Counted from the stretch's first letter, positions 1-7,103 are shown. The stretch is DNA of 17,222 nt from CAYTBN01 sp964542165 (GCA_964542165.1 CAZITQ010000207.1:1-17222), one strand, 5' to 3'. The notes: generated by a model not told the origin, from the letters alone. Translations and numbers: made by a program.

Positions 1-54
1 GCCCACAGGCTCGCTGTCGTCGTCGTCGCCCACGGGCTCGCTGTCGTCGTCGTC
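1..54 (-). repeat. 27-bp tandem repeat inside the lipoprotein linker
   Basis: Two nearly identical 27-base units (1-27 and 28-54) differ at one visible base (acagg versus acggg). They encode the nine-residue unit GDDDDSEPV. The array may continue beyond position 1. In-frame units of this kind can change copy number without breaking the gene. Confidence 0.75.
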
Positions 55-285
55 ACCCTCCGGATCCGTGTCGTCGTCGTCGTCCTCGCGAATCTCGAAG
101 GTCCATTCGTCGTTCAGGATCCGTTCCGCGTCCTCGCCGCCCCAGACCTTCACCTCGCCACCGTCGCGCCAGTCCAGACCCCGGTCTGCGCCCAACTCCG
201 CGGAGTCGAAGTTCTCGGCGTCCACGACACAACCCGACGCCATCAAGAAGGAGCTCAGCAGGGACAAGGTCAGGACGGTCCGCAT
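1..285 (-). CDS. Asp-rich lipoprotein, N-terminal part (cut by window edge)
   Basis: The first 95 codons of a secreted protein; the rest lies beyond position 1. The start at 285 is supported by AAGGAG at 292-297, six bases upstream. The first 19 residues form a lipoprotein-type signal (Arg2, hydrophobic core, then MASGC with Cys19 as the lipid-bearing residue). The lipobox is imperfect because Leu is not at -3. After Cys19 comes a short unique stretch containing WRDGGEVKVWGGEDAE and NDEWTFEIRED, then a linker of Asp runs in which the nine-residue unit GDDDDSEPV repeats. Such acidic linkers are common spacers between the lipid anchor and a folded domain in surface lipoproteins of Myxococcota-like bacteria. 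The functional domain is missing, so no role can be given. It is transcribed divergently from the lipoprotein gene at 471. Confidence 0.75.
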   Translation of the reverse strand, partial: MRTVLTLSLLSSFLMASGCVVDAENFDSAELGADRGLDWRDGGEVKVWGGEDAERILNDEWTFEIREDDDDDTDPEGDDDDSEPVGDDDDSEPVG

Positions 286-302
286 GAGAATCTCCTTCTT
301 TA

Positions 303-350
303 GTTAGCCACGACTAACAAAAGGAGTAATCCCCCGTCCCCGAAAGTCAA
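303..350 (-). promoter_or_regulatory. candidate promoter/operator for the lipoprotein at 285
   Basis: On the minus strand a good -35-like TTGACT lies at 345-350, but only weak -10 candidates (TACTCC or ACTCCT at about 322-328) lie at a 16-17 base spacing. Just downstream, a perfect inverted repeat GTTAG-N6-CTAAC (303-307 and 314-318) sits between this candidate and the ribosome binding site at 292-297. That is where a repressor operator or a small 5' leader hairpin would be expected. The stretch 315-370 is markedly more AT-rich than its surroundings. No binding protein can be named. Confidence 0.3.
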
Positions 351-432
351 CCAAATTTATGGATTTTTGCTGCGTCCACGGATCGGGTCGGCCGAGGAGC
401 GAACCCCACGACCCCTCGCGCTCCGGTGGCGC

Positions 433-438
433 TAAGCT
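433..438 (+). promoter_or_regulatory. -10-like element upstream of the MopE lipoprotein
   Basis: TAAGCT in the context ggcgcTAAGCTagt lies 32 bases before the ATG at 471. The context resembles ggcgcTACCCT before the gene at 3790. No matching -35 box was found. This is a weak call based on position and on similar elements elsewhere in the window. Confidence 0.25.
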
Positions 439-470
439 AGTACCGACCGCAACGAGGGCGTGGGAGAGCC

Positions 471-2411
471 ATGAGACATTCGACATTGCCGTGGGTGGGG
501 ATCGCGGTGGCCGCGCTGTTGGTGAGCTGCACCGAATCGGTCACCACCCTGCCGCAGGACATCCACCTGGCCGACGAGTGGCTGGAATTCGGCACCGTGG
601 ACGCGGGATCGCCGCAGACCCTGACCACCCGGATCCACAACGCCGGCGACGGGGACCTCACCTTCTCCGAGCTTCCCACCGTGGTGGCCGATTTTGGCGG
701 CAGCTACACCATCGACGCCGATTGGACGTCGATCCCGGCCCGGGAGCACCGGGACCTGGCCGTGACCTACACGCCGGGGGAGAGCGCCTACGCGTACGCA
801 CACGTCGCGTTCTCTTCCGATGATCCCGACGAGCCCTTCCGCTTCCTGGTCCTCACCGGGGCCACCACGGTGGAGGCCCCGGCGGCGACGGTGTCCCCCA
901 GCCTGGTCGACTTCGGATTCGTGCCCGCGGGCGGGTCCACCTCCCGCAACGTGGAGGTGACCAACCTTGGCAACACCACGATCCGGGTCACCGGGGTCGA
1001 GCTGGGGGGATCCACCGATCGCTTCGAGGTGACGGACTGGCCAGACCACGACCTGCCTCCGGGCGGCAGCGGCCTGATCACCGCCGCGTTCACCTCCGAG
1101 GGCGGGGAGCACACCCTGGGCTCGCTGGCCGTCGAGATCGACGGCGCGCCCCACGGCGAGTACGCGGTGCAGCTCACCGGCAACACCCCGGGCAGCGAGG
1201 GCAACTCCGCCCCCCACGTCGGCCTCATCTCCCCGGACCGCCCGCTGATCTACTACGCCCACCAGGATCTGATCGTCGAGGCCGAGGCCTTCGACGTGCA
1301 GCAGCCGGACACCGGGCTGTACTGCACCCTGGACTCGACGATCATGGGGGCCGTGGAGCAGGACGCGTCGGACCCGGTCACCCAGCACCTCACGATGATC
1401 GTGGACGTCTACAACGAGGACATCAGCGACTTCCAGCTGGTCGACTACCCGGGCATCCACAGCATGACCCTGTGCTGTTTCGACGAGTTCGCGGCCAGCG
1501 ACTGCGTGGGCTTCGTGGCGTCGGTCGAGGTGCCGTTCTCCGACGACGACGGGGACGGCGACGGCTACGACGCGGCCCAGGGGGACTGCGACGAGGACGA
1601 CGCGGATGTCTACCCCGGGGCGCTGGAGCGGGCCAACGGGATCGATGACGACTGCGACGGGGACACGGACGAGGACACCGAGGTGTCCGACGACGACGGG
1701 GACGGCTTCTCCGAGTCGGACGGGGACTGCGACGACGACGACCCAGCGGTGCACCCCGACGCCGACGAGCAGCCCAATTACCTGGACGACGACTGCGACG
1801 GCTCCCTGGACGAGGGGACCGTCAACGTGGACGACGACGGCGACGGCATCTCCGAGGCGCTGGGGGACTGCGACGACACCGACGCCGGGATCTTCCCCGA
1901 CGCCCCCGAACCCTGCGATGGCCTGGACAACGACTGCGATGGGTCGATCGACGACGACTGCACCGACAGCGTGCCCCCGCTGGCGCTCGTGGGCGAGGTG
2001 ATGGCCACCCCCAGCCGGGTGACCCCGGGCGAGGCGGTCCGCGTGACACTGATCGTGGTCGGCCCCGACGCCGACCTGCGGTACGACTGGCAGTCCGACG
2101 GCGGCACCTTCGAGGTCGAAGGCGATCCCGAACTCGCCGCCGAGGTCCTGTGGATCGCCCCCGAGGAGACCGGCACCTACGGCATCTTCTGCGAGGTCAC
2201 CGACGTGAACACGGAGCAGGACGTCACCGGCTTCGTGGAGGTCGAGGTCACCCGGTCGGATCCCACGGCGTCGACGAGTACGGGGAGCGGTTGCGAGGTC
2301 GGGCGCCACTCGGCCGGCGCACTGCTCCCCCTCCTGGCCCTCGCGTCGCTGGTGGCTGTCGGGTCGTGCCGTCGACGGGCGACTACTGGACGAACACCGC
2401 GCACACCATGA
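471..2411 (+). CDS. lipoprotein with HYDIN-like Ig domains, MopE motifs and MYXO-CTERM-like tail
   Basis: A 646-residue secreted protein. The start at 471 is preceded by GGGAG. Residues 1-20 are a lipoprotein signal ending in LVSC, with Cys20 lipidated. About 34-132 and 140-240 are two Ig-like domains of the choice-of-anchor D/HYDIN type (LEFGTVDAG and VDFGFVPAGG open them). From about 358 to 499 there are three MopE-type putative metal-binding motifs, each with DDDGDG, GDCDD and DDDCDG or DNDCDG. A further Ig/PKD-like domain follows (about 505-595). The end has Gly-Cys608, a hydrophobic segment (about 615-633) and an Arg cluster, as in MYXO-CTERM sorting tails processed by myxosortase. Its probable role is as a surface structural or metal-binding protein, with no enzyme motif visible. 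Having both a lipobox and a sorting tail is odd. Its last codons overlap the converging gene by 29 bases. Confidence 0.85.
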   Translation: MRHSTLPWVGIAVAALLVSCTESVTTLPQDIHLADEWLEFGTVDAGSPQTLTTRIHNAGDGDLTFSELPTVVADFGGSYTIDADWTSIPAREHRDLAVTYTPGESAYAYAHVAFSSDDPDEPFRFLVLTGATTVEAPAATVSPSLVDFGFVPAGGSTSRNVEVTNLGNTTIRVTGVELGGSTDRFEVTDWPDHDLPPGGSGLITAAFTSEGGEHTLGSLAVEIDGAPHGEYAVQLTGNTPGSEGNSAPHVGLISPDRPLIYYAHQDLIVEAEAFDVQQPDTGLYCTLDSTIMGAVEQDASDPVTQHLTMIVDVYNEDISDFQLVDYPGIHSMTLCCFDEFAASDCVGFVASVEVPFSDDDGDGDGYDAAQGDCDEDDADVYPGALERANGIDDDCDGDTDEDTEVSDDDGDGFSESDGDCDDDDPAVHPDADEQPNYLDDDCDGSLDEGTVNVDDDGDGISEALGDCDDTDAGIFPDAPEPCDGLDNDCDGSIDDDCTDSVPPLALVGEVMATPSRVTPGEAVRVTLIVVGPDADLRYDWQSDGGTFEVEGDPELAAEVLWIAPEETGTYGIFCEVTDVNTEQDVTGFVEVEVTRSDPTASTSTGSGCEVGRHSAGALLPLLALASLVAVGSCRRRATTGRTPRTP

Positions 2412-3474
2412 CGTACTTGCCGTCGTAGTACGCCGCCACCGGGGAGGTGCAGGGCCCGAGGTCGAGGTTCTCCTCGTCGGTCCACAGCTGCTCGGCCTCG
2501 CCGAAGGATCCGTCGTCCTCGATCGGGATCACCGCTGGCGGTGGCATACCTCCGCCGCCCTGGATCATCAGGTAGGCGTCTCCGTCGTCCTTCAGGCAGT
2601 AGGGTACCTGGCCCTCCACCACCGGGAAGTCGTGGTCGGTCTCGTACTCGAACTCGTCGCTGCCGGTCGCGTGGCCCACGGTGGTGAACTGGGTGGCGAA
2701 GAAGTGGTAGGTGCCATCGACCTCGCAGCTGGACGGGTCGGCGAGCCCCTCGGCCAGGTACACCGGTTCCGCCTCCTCGTAGAACTCGCTGCCGTCCCGG
2801 TAGGCGACCTTGATCTCGTGATCCCCGGGGATCCAGACCGGGTCGCCCTCCTCCTCCTCGGGCGTGGAGTAGTAGATGGCGCGGATGGTGCCGTCCGGGA
2901 GCATCTCCAGGGCCGCGTCGGTGAGCCGGCCACTGGAGGTGTCGTGCACGGGGAAGGCGTGGGTCCCCCAGTCCTCGAGGTTGGCGGTGGACAGGGCGTA
3001 GATGTGGTTGAACTGGTACTCGCCCTCTTCGTCGCCCACGTCCAGGGTGTTGATGGCGCCCACGACGATCAGCCCGTCGTCGAGCTCCAGCAGGTCGAGG
3101 CTGGAGAGCCCGTGGGCGATGGTGGTCACCTCGGGGTCGACGCCGAACCAGTCCTCGGACACGTAGGTCCGCACCTCCCAGTGGGGGAAGTCGGGCAGAT
3201 CGCTGAGGTCGAGCAGGGGATCGAGGATGCTCGATCCGGTCCAGAATTCGTCGGATCCCCACTCCTCGCCGGTGTCATCGTCGCCGGTGTCGTCGTCGCC
3301 GGTGTCATCGTCCCCGGTGTCGTCGTCCCCGGTGTCGTCGTCGCCGGTGTCGTCGTCGGCCACGTCGTCGTCGTCGGAGCATGTGTCGTCGTCGCATGTG
3401 GTCGGACAGCCCAGGCCGAGGGAAATCAGGGCCGCCAGGGCGATGACCAGGGTCCAGGGATGGATTCGCGCCAT
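2383..3474 (-). CDS. lipoprotein with DDDTG-repeat linker and possible GH43-like propeller
   Basis: A 363-residue lipoprotein. The reading frame is open upstream to 3561, but the start at 3474 is preferred because GAGGAG precedes it and it puts a signal peptide (MARIH then a hydrophobic core) at the N-terminus, ending at Cys23 in LGLGC. An Asp-rich linker with six DDDTG units follows (about residues 40-70). The remaining 290 or so residues contain several beta-strand repeats around DG turns, such as LLELDDGLIVVGAI, ALEMLPDGTIRAIYYS, EVDGTYHFFATQ and VAAYYDGKYVMVCA. This spacing recalls the five-bladed propeller of GH43/GH32-type proteins. The catalytic acids could not be assigned, so enzyme activity is unproven. 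The gene is convergent with, and overlaps, the MopE lipoprotein by 29 bases, and is divergent from the membrane-protein gene at 3790. Confidence 0.8.
   Translation of the reverse strand: MARIHPWTLVIALAALISLGLGCPTTCDDDTCSDDDDVADDDTGDDDTGDDDTGDDDTGDDDTGDDDTGEEWGSDEFWTGSSILDPLLDLSDLPDFPHWEVRTYVSEDWFGVDPEVTTIAHGLSSLDLLELDDGLIVVGAINTLDVGDEEGEYQFNHIYALSTANLEDWGTHAFPVHDTSSGRLTDAALEMLPDGTIRAIYYSTPEEEEGDPVWIPGDHEIKVAYRDGSEFYEEAEPVYLAEGLADPSSCEVDGTYHFFATQFTTVGHATGSDEFEYETDHDFPVVEGQVPYCLKDDGDAYLMIQGGGGMPPPAVIPIEDDGSFGEAEQLWTDEENLDLGPCTSPVAAYYDGKYVMVCAVFVQ
3268..3357 (-). repeat. six 15-bp tandem repeats encoding DDDTG
   Basis: Six head-to-tail 15-base units (plus strand gccggtgtcrtcgtc, with gcc or ccc at the start) differ only by synonymous changes. 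They encode six DDDTG units in the linker after the lipid anchor. A unit of 15 bases keeps the frame when copies are gained or lost, so linker length can vary between strains. Confidence 0.9.
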
Positions 3475-3525
3475 GGCCTCCTCTTCCGGGTCGCGGGGGC
3501 ACGACTCCGCGGGCCCCCTCCAGCG

Positions 3526-3531
3526 ACCGTA
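3526..3531 (-). promoter_or_regulatory. -10-like element for the lipoprotein at 3474
   Basis: TACGGT on the minus strand lies 51 bases before the ATG at 3474. There is no convincing -35. This is a weak call. Confidence 0.2.
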
Positions 3532-3639
3532 CCATCGGAGTGGGGCCCCCACCACCGGCAATTGGGTGCCCGGTCCCGGCTGGCGGCGTGCGCACGGCCC
3601 ACGCGGGCGGGTAGGCCGCGCGCGGGAGGTCGCGATCGA

Positions 3640-3748
3640 AGCTCCCTCGCCGGGGACCTTCGGGATCGACCGCTACTTCTCGGTCTACCCCACCGAGGAA
3701 TTCTCGCTTCCCGAAGTCGGAGTGCGTTGCTGTACGGACGGCGGGTGA
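3640..3748 (+). pseudogene. possible remnant of an FGE/sulfatase-type C-terminus
   Basis: The 315-base spacer between the genes at 3474 and 3790 holds no credible complete gene. One frame ending in a TGA at 3746-3748 reads like real protein near its end: FGIDRYFSVYPTEEF followed by PEVGVRCCTDGG. Proteins of the FGE-sulfatase (SUMF1-like, formylglycine-generating) fold often finish with a G-F/V-R-C-C motif. Upstream the frame runs into low-complexity sequence antisense to the lipoprotein, so no start or body is present. The most likely reading is a decayed gene end. The alternative is chance coding-like sequence in GC-rich DNA. Confidence 0.25.
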
Positions 3749-3754
3749 AGGCGC

Positions 3755-3760
3755 TACCCT
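3755..3760 (+). promoter_or_regulatory. -10-like element upstream of the membrane protein
   Basis: TACCCT in the context ggcgcTACCCTggtggg lies 29 bases before the ATG at 3790. It shares ggcgcTAnnCT with the element at 433. No -35 at normal spacing was found. TTGCTG at 3727-3732 is 22 bases away, which is too far. Confidence 0.25.
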
Positions 3761-3789
3761 GGTGGGTCACGGGCCGGGGCGGAGGTGTG

Positions 3790-4254
3790 ATGGCGACCGA
3801 GGCGACCGAAGAGGAATCCACCACGCAGGACGTGGACTGGAAGGACCTCAAGGCGCCCTGGTACGTGGCGGTCGCCGGCGCCGCGCTCGGTATGGTCGGG
3901 CTGCTTTCGGTCTTCGCCGCGTTCTGGGAACTCCTGACCTATTTCCCGCGGACGGCGTGGTGGCTGATCCTCATGGCACCCATGCTGCTGCAGGCGCTGC
4001 TCACCACGCTGATGGCGCCCCTGATCGTCAAGGCCAGGGCCTGGGCCGCCATCGGGGGCTCGCTCCTGTGTGCGGCGACCGCGATCTCGCTCTCGCTGTG
4101 GTGGTGTTTCACCTGGCTGAGCACCAAGTTCGACTGGTCCTGGCCGGTCCTGATCACCGCCCTGGTCGCCTGGCCCATGATCCTGATCGTGCCCGTCTCG
4201 ATCCCCGCCTGCCTGCGCGTCAGCCGCGCACGCCGAACGCTCTACAAGACCTGA
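3790..4254 (+). CDS. small four-helix integral membrane protein, unknown function
   Basis: A 154-residue protein. The ATG at 3790 is preferred over the adjacent in-frame GTG at 3787 because GGAGG at 3781-3785 is too close to the GTG. The N-terminal 20 or so residues are acidic and soluble (TEATEEESTTQDVDW). Four hydrophobic segments follow, around residues 24-50, 58-82, 86-108 and 117-139. The last is followed by a basic tail (SRARRTLYK), which suggests that both ends are cytoplasmic. No motif for a transporter, enzyme or sensor was recognised. The gene stands alone on this strand. It is divergent from the lipoprotein at 3474 and convergent with the propeller lipoprotein, whose stop lies six bases away. 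No terminator hairpin is visible between them. The reading frame is open far upstream, but that extension is antisense to the lipoprotein and is not believable as protein. Confidence 0.75.
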   Translation: MATEATEEESTTQDVDWKDLKAPWYVAVAGAALGMVGLLSVFAAFWELLTYFPRTAWWLILMAPMLLQALLTTLMAPLIVKARAWAAIGGSLLCAATAISLSLWWCFTWLSTKFDWSWPVLITALVAWPMILIVPVSIPACLRVSRARRTLYKT

Positions 4255-4260
4255 GCCCGC

Positions 4261-6252
4261 CTACACGCAGGACCAGGTCACGAACAGCGAGCTGACCACC
4301 GGCGTGTTGTCGTCACCGTCCGAGTAGAGCTCGAACTTCAGCTCCAGGAAGGGTGCCGGGTTGGGGGTGAGGGGGCCCTGGGGCGGCTGGTCCAGATCGG
4401 CGGGGGAGGTGTCGAAGGTCTCGCTCCAGTCGGAGGTCACCGGCGCCGTGGTACCGGTGCGGGCCCGGAGCAACACCGTGGTGCCGGTGGGCTCGTACGC
4501 CATCCAGCTGATCTGCTCCCAGACCGCATCGCCGCCGTTGCACCCCTGGAGGGTCAGGGCCCACCAGCCGTGGGGGTTGGTGAAGGTGCGCAGACCGAAC
4601 CCGGTGAAGTCGCTGTAGGTGTACGGCTCGCTGCCCACGGGCACCTCGCCAGCCACCGGATCGATCACGTCGCCGTTGGCGTCCACGTCGAGCCGGTACA
4701 CCTTGTGCTCGTTGCGGATGATGGCCCAGACGTTGCCGTTGAAGTCCACACCCACGCCCCGCAGATCGGATCCATAGGTGCCCCACCGCTCCAGGTCCGG
4801 CGTGACCGATCCCCCCGACGGGACGGAATCCGGGTCGATCCGCACCACGTAGCTGGCGCTCATCTCCGCGCCCCAGACGAACCCGCGGTCGTCCGCCGCG
4901 ACCCCGCAGACCCCCTGGTTGTTGGTGTGGGCGAAGGACCACACGCCGTCGCCCAGGGTGGTGAAGTCGGTCCGGTCGGGCTCGTAGCGCCAGATGCCGT
5001 GGCCCGAGTAGTCCCCGATCCACAGGTTGTCGTCCTCGTCCACGGTGATGCCGTAGAGGTTGGTCGTGCCGCTGGGCGGGGCGACGGTGGTGGTGGACAC
5101 CAGGGTCGTATCGGCGGTGTCGAACCAGGCCAGGTTGGCGCTGGTGTAGCCGCCGTTGGCCCACAGGATGCCCTGGCCGTCCACGGCGCAGCCGTAGGGC
5201 AGCACGCCCGAGGGGAGCTCCACCTCCTCCTCGACCACACCATTGGTACCGTCGAGCTTGATGCAGTAGTTGGGGTCCAGGTTGTTCGTGCAGGCCCAGC
5301 CGTTGCCGGGTCCCACGTACACGCCATCCGGGCTCAGGTCCCCCGCGTCCAGGCACATGGACCGGCCGATGGCGTCCGCCTCCCCGAACATGACGGTGAA
5401 CAGCACGCACTCGTCGTCCAGCCCCAGGAACTCGGGGGGGAGCCCGTTGGTGCAGACCGTCGACAGGGTGTCGGGCACGCCGTCTCCGTCGCAGTCCGTG
5501 TCGATCTGCCCGTCACCGTCACGATCCGCGGAGGTATCGATGTCGCCGTCGTAGTTTCGGTCCAGGCAGTCGGCGGGTTCGTTGGCGATCTTGGTCACCG
5601 AGGGGACGCCGGAGTAGAACGCCCGGTTGGCGATCCAGACGTCGAAGTTGTAGTCCACCGCCGTGCGCGAGGGGTAGTTGTAGGTGGTCTGGATCGGATT
5701 GCCGTAGATGTCGTCGCACTCCGGGCTGCCGGGATTGCTGTAGCAGGTGGTGGTGTAGTAGCGCCCGATCTCCGCCACCAGATCGGCGTCCACCTTGGAC
5801 ACCGTGCCCGCCTCCAGGTCGGCGCTGTTGGCGATCCACATGTAGTTGTATTCGAGCTCGGTCTGGTCCAGGACCAGGTCGTTGCTCTCGACCCCGGTGC
5901 CGTCGGACTCCACGGAGGGATCGTCGTCCGCGGGGAAGGGGCCGTCGTCGACGGAGAAGCACCCTTCGTGGCAGGTGCCGCACTCGTTCAACACGCCCTC
6001 GTCCACCTGCCCGTCACAGTCGTTGTCCTGGTCGTCGCAGATCTCGCTGGCGCCGGGATTCACGGTGGGATCGGTGTCGTCGCAGTCCTCCCCGTCCGGG
6101 CAGTTGTGGCCGTAGCCGTCTCCATCCAGGTCCGAGCCGTCCTCGCACCCCTCGCCCGGGGTGGGTTCCTCGCCGCCGCCCCCGCCGGGCGTCCAGCCCG
6201 TGGGGCAGCCCACCAGCCCCAGCACGAGCCCGATCGCCAGTCCACGGCGCAT
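4261..6252 (-). CDS. lipoprotein with MopE motif and NHL/Vgb-like beta-propeller
   Basis: A 663-residue lipoprotein. A start at 6264 is possible, but GGAGG sits just inside it and five bases before the ATG at 6252, so the shorter form is chosen. The signal ends in LVGC, a canonical lipobox, with Cys16 lipidated. A Gly/Pro/Glu-rich spacer is followed by one MopE-type metal-binding unit (about 38-85: DLDGDGYGHNC, EDCDDTDP, DNDCDGQVDEG). Residues from about 120 to 520 form repeated blades with MWIANS, VWIANR, ILWANGG, NLWIGD, FVWGAE and NVWAII, as in NHL or streptogramin-lyase (Vgb)-like propellers. An insertion around 225-260 carries further DxDxDG loops. The C-terminal part (about 570-663) is beta-rich, ending near PVVSSLFVTWSC. 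It is probably a surface binding protein. Lyase activity is not supported. Confidence 0.85.
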   Translation of the reverse strand: MRRGLAIGLVLGLVGCPTGWTPGGGGGEEPTPGEGCEDGSDLDGDGYGHNCPDGEDCDDTDPTVNPGASEICDDQDNDCDGQVDEGVLNECGTCHEGCFSVDDGPFPADDDPSVESDGTGVESNDLVLDQTELEYNYMWIANSADLEAGTVSKVDADLVAEIGRYYTTTCYSNPGSPECDDIYGNPIQTTYNYPSRTAVDYNFDVWIANRAFYSGVPSVTKIANEPADCLDRNYDGDIDTSADRDGDGQIDTDCDGDGVPDTLSTVCTNGLPPEFLGLDDECVLFTVMFGEADAIGRSMCLDAGDLSPDGVYVGPGNGWACTNNLDPNYCIKLDGTNGVVEEEVELPSGVLPYGCAVDGQGILWANGGYTSANLAWFDTADTTLVSTTTVAPPSGTTNLYGITVDEDDNLWIGDYSGHGIWRYEPDRTDFTTLGDGVWSFAHTNNQGVCGVAADDRGFVWGAEMSASYVVRIDPDSVPSGGSVTPDLERWGTYGSDLRGVGVDFNGNVWAIIRNEHKVYRLDVDANGDVIDPVAGEVPVGSEPYTYSDFTGFGLRTFTNPHGWWALTLQGCNGGDAVWEQISWMAYEPTGTTVLLRARTGTTAPVTSDWSETFDTSPADLDQPPQGPLTPNPAPFLELKFELYSDGDDNTPVVSSLFVTWSCV

Positions 6253-6256
6253 CTCG

Positions 6257-6262
6257 ACCTCC
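6257..6262 (-). promoter_or_regulatory. ribosome binding site that decides the start at 6252
   Basis: GGAGGT on the minus strand lies four to five bases before the ATG at 6252 and inside the alternative first codons from 6264. It favours the shorter start. The upstream ATG has no comparable site in front of it. Confidence 0.6.
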
Positions 6263-6288
6263 ATCCCAGGCTTCTGCCCGCGCGTTTC

Positions 6289-6294
6289 ATCTTA
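6289..6294 (-). promoter_or_regulatory. -10-like element for the propeller lipoprotein
   Basis: TAAGAT (four of six matches to TATAAT) on the minus strand lies 36 bases before the ATG at 6252. No -35 was recognised. It is 22 bases from the opposing candidate at 6317, so the two would form a tight divergent pair. Confidence 0.3.
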
Positions 6295-6316
6295 TCCCAG
6301 CCGCGCGGATTCCCCC

Positions 6317-6322
6317 TATGCT
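6317..6322 (+). promoter_or_regulatory. -10-like element for the band 7 gene
   Basis: TATGCT (four of six matches to TATAAT) in the 127-base divergent spacer, 57 bases before the ATG at 6380. No clear -35 is present. Confidence 0.3.
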
Positions 6323-6379
6323 TGCGGGGAACAGAATCCACTCCCCGCCGTATCCAGGGAACCAAGCGAAGGAGACGCC

Positions 6380-7078
6380 ATGTTCTTCACCGTGATCAAT
6401 GCCCCCAACGCCGGCCTCGAGTTCGTGGGCGGCAAGCCCCGCCGGGTCCTGGGCCCCGGCTTCCACATCGTGCTCCCCATCGTCACCCGCGTCCGCAAGA
6501 TCTCCACTGCCCTGCGGACCGAAGAGGTGGACTGCGACGTGATCACCCGCGGGGGCACGCCGACCTCGATCAAGGTCGGCTTCACGGCCCGCGTCGTGGA
6601 CGTCAAGTCCGCCCTGATCAACGTGGGCAATCCCTTCGCCACGCTCCGCATGAGCGTGATCTCGGTGGTCTCCGGCGCGGCCAACTCCTACACGATCGAC
6701 CAGCTGGCCCAGCGCAAGAACGAGATCTCCACCGCGGCCGAGAACGAGCTGCGCGGCCTCTCGGAGACCAACGGCTGGGGGCTCGGCGACTTCCAGATCG
6801 CGGTGGGCGACCCCTCGATGTCCGAGGAACTCAAGAAGCTGCTGATGCGCGAGGAGGCGGTGCGCCGTGAGAACGCCGCCAACCTGCAGAAGGCCCAGAA
6901 CCAGGTGGCCATCGCCCGACAGCTGGTGGAGGTGGCTCAGGCCCTGGAGACCAGCCCGTTTGCCAAGGAGCTGTTGCGGCTGCAGGTGATCGCCGACATG
7001 GGGGCCGGGGGCAAGGTGGTCGTGATCGACAGCGACGCCCCCGGAGGCAAGGCTCTGGCCGGGCTCGCCGGCGCCTGA
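6380..7078 (+). CDS. SPFH/band 7 domain protein without a membrane anchor
   Basis: A 232-residue protein. The start at 6380 has AAGGAG at 6369-6374. The SPFH (stomatin/prohibitin/flotillin) core opens with GGKPRRVLGPGFHIVLPIV (about residues 17-35), the usual 'GPGFHF-lP' segment. It continues with the EVDCDVITRGG strand, the ARVVDVKSALINV segment, and the AENELRG and LGDFQIAV segments. An Ala/Glu-rich helical stretch from about 150 to 200 (KKLLMREEAVRRENAANLQK) would form the coiled coil through which these proteins oligomerise. Most family members have an N-terminal membrane segment or hairpin. None is visible here, so it may be cytoplasmic or peripheral on the membrane. It may act as a scaffold for membrane domains or proteolysis. 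No NfeD or protease partner is adjacent. It is followed 34 bases later by the SH3-like gene, with a hairpin between. Confidence 0.85.
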   Translation: MFFTVINAPNAGLEFVGGKPRRVLGPGFHIVLPIVTRVRKISTALRTEEVDCDVITRGGTPTSIKVGFTARVVDVKSALINVGNPFATLRMSVISVVSGAANSYTIDQLAQRKNEISTAAENELRGLSETNGWGLGDFQIAVGDPSMSEELKKLLMREEAVRRENAANLQKAQNQVAIARQLVEVAQALETSPFAKELLRLQVIADMGAGGKVVVIDSDAPGGKALAGLAGA

Positions 7079-7081
7079 CCC

Positions 7082-7098
7082 GGCACGCGTCCCGTGCC
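7082..7098 (+). terminator. short perfect hairpin after the band 7 gene
   Basis: GGCACG (7082-7087), a five-base loop and CGTGCC (7093-7098) form a perfect six-base stem that begins four bases after the band 7 stop. No U-tract follows, so it is not a classical intrinsic terminator. It may be a weak terminator or a processing stem separating the band 7 gene from the caspase operon. Confidence 0.35.
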
Positions 7099-7103
7099 AT
7101 AGT
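7098..7103 (+). promoter_or_regulatory. -10-like element of the caspase operon
   Basis: CATAGT (four of six matches to TATAAT) lies only nine bases before the ATG at 7113. Transcription from it would start at or next to the start codon, giving a leaderless message. That would fit the lack of a clear ribosome binding site there. It overlaps the end of the hairpin by one base. Confidence 0.25.

Noticed and set aside
432..2309. Long open frame on the minus strand (625 codons)
   Set aside because: It is antisense to the MopE lipoprotein, rich in Val, Gly, His and Arg without domain motifs, and arises from GC-rich Asp codons read backwards.
3268..3357. Possible CRISPR-like array
   Set aside because: The units are contiguous 15-base repeats without spacers and encode DDDTG in frame.
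2632..3789. Upstream extension of the membrane-protein frame
   Set aside because: It is antisense to the lipoprotein and its DDDTG repeats. The ATG at 3790 has its own ribosome binding site.
4255..4260. Bidirectional terminator between convergent genes
   Set aside because: Only six bases separate the stops, and no hairpin with a U-tract is visible there. The same is true at 16160-16165.
4261..6252. Virginiamycin B lyase (Vgb) as an enzyme call
   Set aside because: Only the propeller-type WIAN/WIG repeats are seen. The catalytic histidine and glutamate could not be identified.
4570..6870. Long open plus-strand frame (766 codons)
   Set aside because: It is antisense to the propeller lipoprotein and then runs out of frame into the band 7 gene. 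The composition is Val/His/Gly-rich shadow.
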